DNA of 64,000 nucleotides from Bacillus sp. Xin1 (GCF_013314535.1 NZ_JABUAE010000011.1:1-64000); one strand, 5' to 3'; shown: positions 16,752 through 25,392, counted from the first letter of the stretch. Notes: generated by a model from the sequence alone, not told the origin. Translations and numbers: made by a program.

Positions 16752-19018
16752 ATGCATGGTTTCAAAGAGCTTACAATTTAGATCACAACGTCGTATATGT
16801 GCCGATTCGCCATCATAGTCCTGCGTGCTCTTTTCATGTACAAAAAATCGTTGCATTATATAAACCGGATGCGATTCTTATAGAAGGACCGATAGATTGC
16901 AACCCTCTTATTCCGCATATTGTGAGTGCAGAAAGTGAGGCTCCGATTTGTATATATTGCAGTTATGATGATAAAACGGATGTGCTTGAAAGAGGAGAGA
17001 GTGGAAAGTACCGTGCGTACTATCCCTTTCTCGACTATTCACCGGAACTTGTTGCGCTGCGGGAAGGAGCTGCAAAAAGCATTCCTGTTTCATTTATTGA
17101 TCTTCCTTATAAAGAATATTTGTTTTTAGCGAAAAATGAGGAAGAGCATGGGAAGTATGACGAACAATACTTTCGGCATAGTCAATATGTCCGTATGCTT
17201 TCGGAAAAAACGGGGTGCCGAAACTTCCATGAGTTTTGGGAGAAATACTTTGAGTTGCAAGGCTTTCATATGACAAGTGAGGAGTTTGTCCGTCAGCTCT
17301 TTCATTATTGCTATTATACGCGCGTGGACTACACGCAGGAGATGCTGACAGAAGACGGATGCGCAGCCAGAGAGATACATATGGCAAAGGAAATTGAAAA
17401 AGCACGTAAAGTGTATGACAAGGTGCTCGTTATTACTGGAGGCTTTCATGTGAAAGGGCTTCTCGAATTGGAAGGAAAACAGAAAAAACTGCCCAAAAGT
17501 CCATTGTCTAAAACATATGCAAAAAACTATCTTATGCCGTATTCCTTTTTGGAAAGTGATCAGACGCATGGTTATGAGAGTGGTATGCCTGCACCTGCTT
17601 TCTACCAACATATTTGGGAGAACAGGGATGAAGCGGTAGCTGAGCAATTTATGATACGAATTGCTCCGCAGCTAAAGGCAGAAGGAATATCAATGGCAGA
17701 TGAGATTGAGGCTGCGCGAATGATACGTGAACTTGCGCTGCTGCGCGGAAAGATGCAACCTGGATTGTATGAACTGATGGATGCAGTGAGCAGTACATTC
17801 GTGAAAGGTGAGATATTCTCGGTAGATAAGCCTTTAACGCTGCTTCAGAAGAGTTTGCAAGGGACAAAGCGCGGAAAATTGTCAAAAGAAGCGGATGTAC
17901 CGCCGCTCGTACATGATTTTCGTGCTTCTGTTCGTTCATTTCGTCTTCCAGCGCGTTCTACTGTACCACATGAGACGATTCTTGACATATATAAGAAAGA
18001 ACGACACCAGCGTTTAAGTCAATTCTTTCATTGCCTCACTTTTTTAGGAGTTCCGTTTTGTGAGAAGTTGCACGGTCCTAATCTTGCGAGAAAGCAGAAC
18101 ATCAATCTTATGCGTGAAACTTGGAAATATCGTTTTTCAGCACAAGTGGAAAGTGCTCTGATTGATTTATCTGTGTATGGCGGAACGGTGAGGGAAGCCG
18201 CACAGGAAATGCTAAGAGCAAAGCTGCACAAGGCAAAGGGACGGGCTGGAGAGGTGGCCCTTTTATTGCTAGAAGCCTACTTAAGTGGTTTGTTTTCCGA
18301 TTTTTCCCTGTACACTCAATTTATAGATAAAGCCGTGCAAGAGGATGGAGATTTTGCTTCAATGGCAGATTGTGCTTACTATTTATCACAAATAGAAAAA
18401 GCAAATCAGCAAGCGAATCATGCTAGACATAAAGCACTTTCGTTATTTTCTGTTTTAGATGGAGGCGAACCAGCAATTATTGCGGAAAAGCTTATCGATT
18501 TATACACAATGCAGTCTGCAGACCAGCAATTTATTGAAGCGCTGGAGCTTTATTTGCAAAAGGAAAAACGAGAAAGCCAAGTAGAGGGAGCGGTATTTGG
18601 GCTGTTAACTTCTTTAGGGAAGCGGAAAATCGATGAGGTCATGCAAGTGGCAGAAGGATATTTTTATGGAAGTGGCGATATGCAAAAACAAGCCCCGATA
18701 TTTTTGAGTGGTTTGTTTGCTGGCGCAAAAGATATCTTTTTATATAACGAGTCACTGCTTGATGGAATGTCCCATGTTCTAGAAGTACTTGATGAAGAGA
18801 CATTTTTACAAGTGTTGCCGCATTTGCGCCTCTTGTTCAGCCAATTCACGCCGCTTGAGGTTGATACGATTGCTAGACAGGTTGCCAGGTTATATGGTGC
18901 CACAGAAGAAGTGATAAAAGGAGAAGCAATTTCAGAAGATGTGCTGGCGTATGCAATGCAGTTAGATCGGAAGGCACGTGAGATTTTAATGAGACGGGGG
19001 CTAGAAGATGGAGAATAA
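16712..19018 (+). CDS. DUF5682 protein (YehM-like)
   Basis: A 768-residue soluble protein. The N-terminal signature VPIRHHSPACSFHV, followed by PDAILIEGPIDCN, is typical of DUF5682. The histidines and the EGP motif suggest a ChaN/EreA-like active or metal site in the first 250 residues (also VITGGFHVKGL near 240). The rest is helical. The GGAGGAGAGG site lies inside the preceding gene. It is found almost only beside MoxR-VWA-SWIM sets, so it is an integral component. The biochemical role is not known. Confidence 0.75.
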   Translation: MEVVFRSSQSAEVNAWFQRAYNLDHNVVYVPIRHHSPACSFHVQKIVALYKPDAILIEGPIDCNPLIPHIVSAESEAPICIYCSYDDKTDVLERGESGKYRAYYPFLDYSPELVALREGAAKSIPVSFIDLPYKEYLFLAKNEEEHGKYDEQYFRHSQYVRMLSEKTGCRNFHEFWEKYFELQGFHMTSEEFVRQLFHYCYYTRVDYTQEMLTEDGCAAREIHMAKEIEKARKVYDKVLVITGGFHVKGLLELEGKQKKLPKSPLSKTYAKNYLMPYSFLESDQTHGYESGMPAPAFYQHIWENRDEAVAEQFMIRIAPQLKAEGISMADEIEAARMIRELALLRGKMQPGLYELMDAVSSTFVKGEIFSVDKPLTLLQKSLQGTKRGKLSKEADVPPLVHDFRASVRSFRLPARSTVPHETILDIYKKERHQRLSQFFHCLTFLGVPFCEKLHGPNLARKQNINLMRETWKYRFSAQVESALIDLSVYGGTVREAAQEMLRAKLHKAKGRAGEVALLLLEAYLSGLFSDFSLYTQFIDKAVQEDGDFASMADCAYYLSQIEKANQQANHARHKALSLFSVLDGGEPAIIAEKLIDLYTMQSADQQFIEALELYLQKEKRESQVEGAVFGLLTSLGKRKIDEVMQVAEGYFYGSGDMQKQAPIFLSGLFAGAKDIFLYNESLLDGMSHVLEVLDEETFLQVLPHLRLLFSQFTPLEVDTIARQVARLYGATEEVIKGEAISEDVLAYAMQLDRKAREILMRRGLEDGE

Positions 19019-20114
19019 CATTTCTTTAAATCGCTGGCGTCTTGTCCTTGGAAAATATGCGGATGACCAAATCACATTTCAGGAAGAAAACCATGCATAC
19101 AGAGAAATGGATGAGGTGCTGGAGTTTTTATACGAACGGGAACGCGGAGAGGAACGTGGCGGGTCGCTGGATCCCTCTCAGTTAACAGTGCCTACTTGGG
19201 TTTCGAAAGTGCGGGAGTTATTTCCGCAAGAAACAATTGAAATTATGGAAAATCATGCGCTAGAGAAGTATGAATTAACGGCTCTATTACAAGATAAACA
19301 AACGCTTGAAAAAATGGAGCCGAATATGAATTTATTAAAATGCATTTTACAATTTAAAGATTATGTAAAACCGGATGTATTGGATACAGCTAAGCGTATT
19401 GTAGCGAAAGTTGCCGAGGAGTTACGTCGTAATTTAGAGCAAGAAGTGAAGCATGCTTTAAGCGGTAGACCGGATCGAAATCGCTCTAGTCGCGTGCGCA
19501 CGATGCGCAACTTTGATTTTAAGAAAACGATTCGAAAGAACTTGAAGCATTTTGACAAGGAAACGAACACCATTCATATTGAAAAACCGTACTTCTATGC
19601 TGCGACGAAGTACGTTAGCCCATGGCGTGTGATTCTCGCAGTAGACGAGAGTGGAAGTATGATTGATTCTGTTATTCATAGTGCAGTTATGGCTGGCATT
19701 TTTGCAAGCTTATCGACGATTAAGACAGATTTGTTCATCTTTGATACAGCTGTTGTTGATTTAACGGATCGTATTGATGACCCGGTGGAAACACTTATGA
19801 GTGTACAGCTTGGGGGAGGAACATATATTGCTCAGGCACTGCGCTACGCAACGAATAAAATCGAGATGCCTCATAAAACAATTGTCGTGCTTGTAACGGA
19901 TTTATATGAAGGTGGCAGTTACAATGAAATGTACAGAGAAGCGATGAAGATTGTAGAATCAGGAGCAAAATTGATTGTGCTTACTTCTCTTGATCCGACT
20001 GCACAGCCTTTTTATGATAAACAGGCAGCTAAAAAAATGGCGGCGCTCGGTGCTCATGTAGCAGCATTAACACCAGGGAGGTTGGCACAATGGATCGCAA
20101 CAATCATTTCTTAA
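19008..20114 (+). CDS. VWA domain protein with MIDAS (YehP-like)
   Basis: A 368-residue protein. Residues 1-200 are helical. A von Willebrand A domain follows with the MIDAS motif DESGSM (Asp213, Ser215, Ser217), then GGGTYIAQALRYA and VLVTDLYEGGSYNE. The metal site binds a partner, by family precedent the MoxR ATPase encoded two genes upstream. It overlaps the DUF5682 gene by 11 bp and the SWIM gene by 25 bp. Confidence 0.85.
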   Translation: MENNISLNRWRLVLGKYADDQITFQEENHAYREMDEVLEFLYERERGEERGGSLDPSQLTVPTWVSKVRELFPQETIEIMENHALEKYELTALLQDKQTLEKMEPNMNLLKCILQFKDYVKPDVLDTAKRIVAKVAEELRRNLEQEVKHALSGRPDRNRSSRVRTMRNFDFKKTIRKNLKHFDKETNTIHIEKPYFYAATKYVSPWRVILAVDESGSMIDSVIHSAVMAGIFASLSTIKTDLFIFDTAVVDLTDRIDDPVETLMSVQLGGGTYIAQALRYATNKIEMPHKTIVVLVTDLYEGGSYNEMYREAMKIVESGAKLIVLTSLDPTAQPFYDKQAAKKMAALGAHVAALTPGRLAQWIATIIS

Positions 20115-21727
20115 ATGTTCTTTCCTCTATTGATGAAACATATTTAATTGCCATGTCCAACAAAGGAACATATAAGAGAGCAATGAAGGATTTGGCTGCC
20201 GCAACAAATGTCAAAATGGACGTAGAAGAGGGGGCAGCGCAAATACATCTTGATGATGGAATTACTGTAACGTTTACGGGTGATATACGCAGTTACTCTT
20301 GCACGTGTGAAGCCCGTTCGATTTGTAAGTATGTCATTATGGCTCTATTAGAAGCAAAGAAGATGTACGAAGGTGAAGAGAATATAAAAGTTGATTTCTC
20401 TGCCCTTTTGAATGTGGACGTTCGCAATATTGTCTCCGAAAAAATGTGGGCTGAAATGATGTTCCGCGAAACATTTCAGCAAAAGTTTGTTTTAGAAGAA
20501 GAGGGTGCTTTAATTGCGTCCTTCCTAGAAGAGGATATAACGGTTCGCTTTCTGACAGCTGAATCGGTAGCGGATGCGATCTGTACGTGTAAAGCAGAGG
20601 GAATATGCCGGCATAAGGCGGAAGCGGTATACTGGTATCAAAAAGAGAAAGGAATTTCGCATGACACGAAACAGATGCAACCTCTTATCATTGCGACGGA
20701 TAAGCTATCTATTTTCAAAGAGATGATTGAGCAAGTTGTTCACTTTGGATTAACGCGGCTTACCGAAAATACAATCTATGAAATAGAACAACTTTCTGTA
20801 AAAGCCCGTTCTTTGAAACTAGCAAAGCTAGAAAATTTATTTCGTAAGCTTGGGGCCGATATTAGGCTATACCGGATGAAACATGCATCTTTTCAAATGG
20901 AATCCTATCGGCAAACGCTGTCCGCGATTTATGAACACATTTTGTTGCTAGGGCGCCACCATCTGCAAGAAAGTCCGTTTCGTTCGGAATATTATGAAGT
21001 TCCACCACTTACTTTGCATGCTTTTGGTGCATCCGGCTGGCAAACGAAGTCCGGTTATGTTGGTGTGACGTATTATTTCTATAACCGAGAACAGGAAAAG
21101 TGGATCACATACACGCAGTCGCGCCCTATGTTTTATGAAGGGAGCAGCACAACTTCTGAAGAACTCCATGAAAGGCAAGCACCATGGGCGATTGCAGGGA
21201 AAGGATACGAACTATCTCGTTCATCTTTCGGGTTGAAGCAGGCAAAACTTAACGCTGATTTTCAATTGTCATCTAGCTCACAGACAGTAGGAGAAGTGGA
21301 AGGAAAAACAAATGTGGCAGAGTGGCAATTTCTCTTTTTAACCTCATGGGAAGAACTACTAAAAAAAGTAAAAGAGCACAGGTTAGAGGCAAATAAACAA
21401 GGAGTCTTTTGTATCGAAGTTGCTGAAATAGGAGAATGGGAATTTCAGAAGCAAGAACAAAAATGGATCCTACCTCTTATCGATAAGAATGGTAAAGTGT
21501 TGCAAATGCAAATGATGAAACGACCAGAAAATGAGCGGATGATTCGACTTGTAAAAATATATTTGGACTCGTTGCATGTAAAGAGAATGCTCGTTCATCC
21601 TTATCAGGAAGGAACAAAGCTCGTAGTTACACCTATTATTTTATATACAGAAGCAGAAGAGATTTTAAATATTACACTTAATGAAGGGGTAACGTTCTAT
21701 GATAGAGTTAGTACGCATAATCGATGA
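20090..21727 (+). CDS. SWIM zinc-finger protein (YehQ-like)
   Basis: A 545-residue protein with two SWIM-like motifs. The first is C71-T-C73...C79-K-Y81, where the expected last histidine is tyrosine. The second is C166-T-C168...C174-R-H176, fully canonical. SWIM fingers bind nucleic acid or protein. The middle and C-terminal parts (about 220-540) resemble no family I can name but are long and well folded in composition. It starts inside the VWA gene and ends inside the next small gene. Confidence 0.8.
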   Translation: MDRNNHFLNVLSSIDETYLIAMSNKGTYKRAMKDLAAATNVKMDVEEGAAQIHLDDGITVTFTGDIRSYSCTCEARSICKYVIMALLEAKKMYEGEENIKVDFSALLNVDVRNIVSEKMWAEMMFRETFQQKFVLEEEGALIASFLEEDITVRFLTAESVADAICTCKAEGICRHKAEAVYWYQKEKGISHDTKQMQPLIIATDKLSIFKEMIEQVVHFGLTRLTENTIYEIEQLSVKARSLKLAKLENLFRKLGADIRLYRMKHASFQMESYRQTLSAIYEHILLLGRHHLQESPFRSEYYEVPPLTLHAFGASGWQTKSGYVGVTYYFYNREQEKWITYTQSRPMFYEGSSTTSEELHERQAPWAIAGKGYELSRSSFGLKQAKLNADFQLSSSSQTVGEVEGKTNVAEWQFLFLTSWEELLKKVKEHRLEANKQGVFCIEVAEIGEWEFQKQEQKWILPLIDKNGKVLQMQMMKRPENERMIRLVKIYLDSLHVKRMLVHPYQEGTKLVVTPIILYTEAEEILNITLNEGVTFYDRVSTHNR

Positions 21728-21977
21728 ATTAGAGCAAGTTCTAGATGAGATGCTTGTTTCAGGAGCGGGGACTATACCACTTTCTTTGTTCCATGATATA
21801 AAACGAGAATGCGAAAAGTACGGTCTTTCTTATGCTGCCGCACAGCTATTTGTCATAGAGGAAGAACGAAACAAAGCCCGCTTTCTTCACAAAGAAGAAA
21901 CAAGCAAACTGACAGAAGCATTTTGTAAGTTACAGGAATATATTCAAGTTGTAAAGGCTGAAATGCTGCATTTATAA
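21699..21977 (+). CDS. Small helical protein of the DUF4132-MoxR-VWA operon
   Basis: A 92-residue, highly helical acidic/basic protein (ELEQVLDEMLV, FVIEEERNKARFL, TEAFCKLQEYIQVVK), probably coiled coil. It overlaps the SWIM gene by 29 bp and is the last gene before the bcr1 repeat. No family recognised. The tight overlap argues that it is real and part of the complex. Confidence 0.6.
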   Translation: MIELVRIIDELEQVLDEMLVSGAGTIPLSLFHDIKRECEKYGLSYAAAQLFVIEEERNKARFLHKEETSKLTEAFCKLQEYIQVVKAEMLHL

Positions 21978-22001
21978 AGATGTAATTGGGTAGGGATTTA
22001 A

Positions 22002-22158
22002 TTTATCCCGTATTAACGGGCAATAAGATTCCCACCTCAAGATTTAGAGAGGCGCGAGGAAGATAGGTAGGAGAGGAACTGCCCGTAAAAGCCCGAATGG
22101 TTCAACTAATAATGAGTGGGGAATGAAGAATCCCCCACTCATTACAGTTTCGCTTTAT
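22002..22158 (+). repeat. bcr1-type repeat, copy 2
   Basis: It begins TTTATCCCGTATTAACGGG, shares GTAAAAGCCCGAATGGTTC and the GAGTGGGGAAT...CCCCCACTC palindrome, and ends GCTTTAT with TTTAT at both ends. It has the same orientation as copy 1 at 11822 and lies 25 bp after the operon. Confidence 0.85.
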
Positions 22159-22174
22159 TCATCATCATATTAGC

Positions 22175-22237
22175 AGTGGAGGACAAGTAGTCGGAATACC
22201 CAAGCCTAGACACCTTGACTTTGAAGAAACTTTCTAA
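22175..22237 (+). pseudogene. Unidentified C-terminal gene relic
   Basis: An open stretch of 20 codons ends SGGQVVGIPKPRHLDFEETF before TAA, right after the bcr1 repeat. It reads like the end of a protein whose front was lost at the repeat. No family named. Confidence 0.25.
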
Positions 22238-22306
22238 ACACCTAATCAGTATTTATCGAAAGTCCTTTCGGATAAGAAATCTGTTGATTTGTTATAAAAA
22301 CGATTA

Positions 22307-22735
22307 TTAAGCCGTTGTAAACCAATATACGGCAAAATAACTTTCTTCCGTTTCCATAATAAAAAATTCATCATTCCATTCTGGTTCATAAGCATAAGCA
22401 ATTCTGATTCCTTCAATAGGGAACTCGATAGGTTTAATAAGGGGGGCATATCTGTTTCTCAATTCTGTGAATTCTTCTTGGGATATTGTTTTCAGTTCTT
22501 CTTGTTCAGCCCTAAATTTTTTTTCGAATTCCCACATAGGCATATCTTCAACGTGTTTTCCTTTATACCAAAACCAATGCATATTTCTTCGTTCAATGAA
22601 TTGGCATCTTGCTGCAAAATCTTCCAAGGTTTTAATCATGTCGTAACTGCTTTTTCCTTTGCTATGTTCAAAAACATATATTGTCTCTTCACCACAATTT
22701 GATAATTCATCATCTTCTATTACAAAATATTTCAT
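22307..22735 (-). CDS. Hypothetical soluble protein, possible orphan immunity protein
   Basis: The start is the ATG at 22735 (MKYFVIEDDEL). An ATG three codons earlier touches the AGGAG site and cannot use it. The protein has 142 residues and is acidic and aromatic-rich (MHWFWYKGKHVEDMPMWEFEKK), with no membrane segment. No family recognised. Its size and isolation fit the immunity-type genes elsewhere in the window, but that is inference. Confidence 0.5.
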   Translation of the reverse strand: MKYFVIEDDELSNCGEETIYVFEHSKGKSSYDMIKTLEDFAARCQFIERRNMHWFWYKGKHVEDMPMWEFEKKFRAEQEELKTISQEEFTELRNRYAPLIKPIEFPIEGIRIAYAYEPEWNDEFFIMETEESYFAVYWFTTA

Positions 22736-23004
22736 ATGTAACATCTCCTAGCTTCTTGTCTTGTAAACAATCAATCTATTTCAAAAGAATAATAATATAT
22801 ACCATATTGATCAAGAATGAAAACTTAGAAAACTTTTTATGCAAGAATGGATACATTTTTGTTGGGGGTTTCTGTATAAAATTGTATATATGCTAGTTAG
22901 TCTAACACATTATTTTCATACAATCTAATTGAATGAAATTGTGAAATATAGAAGCTTTAAGATCAATAGATAAAAAGGATAAAATCTTTAAAAAGTACTA
23001 ATAA

Positions 23005-23033
23005 TTGCCAAAAATTTGATTAACGAGTATAAT
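23005..23033 (+). promoter_or_regulatory. Sigma-A promoter of the Y RNA locus
   Basis: TTGCCA and TATAAT are separated by exactly 17 bp. A start about 7 bp downstream would be near 23040, 20 bp before the first Y RNA stem. No open reading frame follows, as expected for an RNA gene. Confidence 0.65.
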
Positions 23034-23059
23034 GAAATCAATAAGTAACAAAAAGAAAA

Positions 23060-23205
23060 GGGCAGTGTAGGAAAGAATTTCTTCGCCTGTCACGCGGTAG
23101 GTCGCAGGTTCGAATCCTTGCCTTCCCTGATGTTTTATAAACATCAGGGAAGTAGCTCAGTTTGGTAGAGCAACATATTGAGTCTTTCCGCCTATCTCCC
23201 TTTTT
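23060..23205 (+). ncRNA. YrlA-like Y RNA, copy 1 (permuted tRNA mimic)
   Basis: The order is 3' half of a tRNA first, then the 5' half. There is an anticodon-like loop CTGTCAC (GTC), AGGTC, T-loop GGTTCGAATCC, and acceptor side CCTTCCC. A hairpin (CTGATGTTT and AAACATCAG) then joins it to GGGAAGTAGCTCAG with D-arm GGTAGAGC. The outer ends pair: GGG/CCC and GGAAAGA/TCTTTCC flank an internal loop with GCAGTGTAG on one side and CGCCTATCT on the other, then a T run. Bacterial Y RNAs of the YrlA class have this layout: a Ro-binding stem plus a tRNA-like module with joined acceptor ends. No CCA is encoded. The Ro gene lies about 500 bp downstream. Confidence 0.75.
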
Positions 23206-23228
23206 AATAATTCATATTTAATAGATTT

Positions 23229-23360
23229 GGGCAGTGTAGAGAAGGATTTCTTCGCCTTGTAAGCCGTAGGTCGTGAGTTCGACTCCCACCTTCCCAAATT
23301 TGGGAGGTAGCTCAGTGGTAGAGCGACGTAATGAGCCTTTTCGCGTATCTCCCAAATTTT
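23229..23360 (+). ncRNA. YrlA-like Y RNA, copy 2 (permuted tRNA mimic)
   Basis: Same architecture as copy 1. The Ro-type stem is TTTGGG/CCCAAA plus GAGAAGG/CCTTTTC around GCAGTGTAG and CGCGTATCT. The anticodon-like loop is CTTGTAA (TGT). The T-arm is GTGAG TTCGACT CCCAC with one mismatch. The acceptor halves CTTCCCA and TGGGAGG pair over all seven positions and are joined directly by AAATTT. The D-arm is GCTCAGTGGTAGAGC. Stem positions differ from copy 1 while pairing is kept (covariation), which supports a real RNA. It probably shares copy 1's promoter. Confidence 0.75.
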
Positions 23361-23379
23361 TAAACATTACATATAACAG

Positions 23380-23430
23380 GTGCAGTGTAGATCGCTCATA
23401 CTTGTTACACGCTATAGGTCCAATTCTCAT
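23380..23430 (+). ncRNA. Decayed third Y RNA copy
   Basis: It retains GCAGTGTAG (23382-23390), 151 bp after the same motif in copy 2. A region alignable to the anticodon arm follows (ACTTGTTACACGC, then TATAGGTC). The T-loop TTCGA is lost (CAATTCTCATC), and I cannot fold a D-arm or closing stem with confidence. Likely a dead or strongly diverged copy. Its right limit is unclear. Confidence 0.35.
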
Positions 23431-23626
23431 CTATGTGAGAAGGTTCGCACCGAGTTCATACTTTTCTTTGATTCATAACATTAAGATAGAGGTTACTTCG
23501 TCATATAGGGACTGTATTGGAGGGGCGACTCCTGTTTCTCCTTCGTCTGAACTCAGGTAGTAAGTAAATTAGTCAAGTAGTTTAAAAGTTCCTGTTTCGA
23601 ATATTTCTTAAGTGTAGGAATGAGTG

Positions 23627-23657
23627 AAAAGAGCAACGTATATACGTTGCCTTTTTT
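23627..23657 (+). terminator. Rho-independent terminator after Y RNAs
   Basis: GCAACGTATATACGTTGC is a perfect palindrome flanked by AAAAGA and CTTTTTT. It separates the RNA genes from the Ro gene, so the latter needs its own promoter or read-through. Confidence 0.8.
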
Positions 23658-23708
23658 ATTTACATTCCAATCAGTAGTGTCAAAAAAACATCTGGGGGGT
23701 AGATAATA

Positions 23709-25205
23709 ATGTCAAAGTTTAATCATTCTTCTCAAGGAAGCCGTCAAACGTATACAAAAGAGGGCGGAACAGCTTATAAAATGTATGATAAAGATAAATT
23801 AGTTACCATGGTATTAACATCTTTTTTTAATGAGCCAAAATTTTATGGCGACAACAGCGAAGAATTAGTTACTATTGCAAAACAAATCATGGACAGAGAT
23901 CCTAAATTTGTTGCAAGTTTAGCAGTCTATGCACGTGAAGTGTTCTACATGCGTTCTGTTACACATGTATTAGCAGTGGAACTCGCAAACCATCCTGAAG
24001 GTCGTAAATATGCTCGTCAAACAGTTTCTCGTATTGTGCAGCGTCCGGATGATGTCACAGAAATGATGGCGTATCAATTAGGCGTATATGGTCGGAAACA
24101 TCCAATTCCAAACTCTTTGAAAAAAGGGTTAGCAGAAGCCTTTTCTACATTTGATGAATATCAATTAGCAAAATACAATCGCACAGGAAAAGACGTTACA
24201 TTGAAAGATGTATTCCGTTTAGTAAGCCCATCTGCCAAGAAAGGAACAGAACGTTATGAACTTTATAAACGTTTGTTAGAAAACACACTGCAAGTACCAT
24301 ACACATGGGAAACACAGCTTTCTCAAAAAGGAAACAAAAAAGAAGTATGGGAAGAATTAATTGATAGCGGTAAAGTGGGGTATATGGTCTTACTTCGTAA
24401 CCTCCGCAATATCGTAAATTCAGGTGCATCAAATATTGATACAGTATATAACATTCTTCGCGATCCTGAGCGAGTAAAAAAATCAAAACAATTACCATTT
24501 CGCTTTTTTTCAGCATATCGTGTTGTGCAAGAAAAATTACCACAAGCAGGAAGCGAATTATTAGATGTATTGAATGACGCAATTGAAGCATCTGTTACAA
24601 ACATGCCGAGGTTATCAGGAAAAACATTTATGACAGCAGATATCTCGGGCTCTATGACATGTTATCCTGTTTCGAAAGATGGGACTGTTAAATGTGCAGA
24701 TATTGCTACACTAATGATGGCAATGGCACACTCCTTCTGTGATAATTCTGTTACATCTGTATTCGCAACTGATTTCAAAGCGATAAATGTTTCTACCCGT
24801 TCTGGTATTTTAGAGAACATGAACACATTTTTATCAGAAGTTAATAAACATGGATATGGAACAAACTTACATCTTTCTATCAAATATTTATTAGATAACA
24901 AAATCAAAGTTGACCGCATTCTTGTCTTCTCTGATGAGCAAGTGTACGATAGGTATGGAGACAATTCTTAACAAATTCTTCTTGAAACATATCGTCGTGA
25001 AATGAATCCTGATGTTTGGGTTCACTCTTTCAATTTAAATAGTTACGGTAATCAACAATTCGTAGGAGAGAAAACAAATTTAATCGGTGGTTGGAGTGAA
25101 AAATGTTTGGACTTCATTCATTATGCAGAAGAAGGAACAGGTTCTCTTATTTCAGCTATCGAAAATTATCAATCATTCTTTGTATTTAGAAGACGGAATA
25201 ATTAG
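23709..25205 (+). pseudogene. rsr: Ro60/Rsr TROVE-domain RNA-binding protein, interrupted by one in-frame stop
   Basis: The N-terminal 290 residues are the TROVE HEAT-like ring (LTSFFNEPKFYGDN, YAREVFYMRSVTHVLAVELA, RLVSPSAKKGTERY), which binds Y RNA and misfolded RNA. The VWA domain follows with MIDAS DISGSM (Asp311, Ser313, Ser315), HGYGTNL and ILVFSDEQVYDRYGDNS. Codon 421 is TAA (24969-24971). The same frame continues for 77 more codons with good family sequence (NPDVWVHSFNLNSYGNQQF...) to TAG. One T-to-A change in a TTA codon would explain it. The product would lack the last VWA strands and helix. It could be a dead gene, a working truncated Ro, or a sequence error. The site GGGGGG precedes ATG 23709. 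Confidence 0.8.
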
Positions 25206-25260
25206 GATAACGGTAGGTCTAGTTAACCATGATGCAATAAAAAGAAACTCATAATCTTTA

Positions 25261-25392
25261 TCTCAAGGAACCAATGATTTTCTAATTAAAGCAGGTTTAT
25301 CTGGAGCTGCTTGTCCATTTCTATGATTTGAACCTTCAGCTAATCGTGGTGGGGATAGATTAACTATAAAAGCAACTGATAGTAACAATTAA
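25261..25392 (+). pseudogene. Unidentified gene relic
   Basis: A start-less frame reads SQGTNDFLIKAGLSGAACPF, then L, TGA, and FEPSANRGGDRLTIKATDSNN before TAA. The composition is protein-like on both sides of the TGA, so it is the tail of a lost gene. Family not recognised. Confidence 0.3.

Noticed and set aside
12973-18903. Many open frames on the minus strand inside the DUF4132-MoxR-VWA operon
   Set aside because: They are antisense to strong coding sequence, lack start sites and contain His/Cys/Leu-rich nonsense.
23060-23360. Genuine permuted tRNA genes for Asp and Thr
   Set aside because: No CCA or processing context, mismatches in the T-arm of copy 1, an extra outer stem with a conserved internal loop, and a Ro gene next door. 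A Y RNA explains all of this better.
23273-23560. 95-codon open frame across the Y RNA region
   Set aside because: It runs through the RNA structures, has no ribosome binding site and no protein-like composition.
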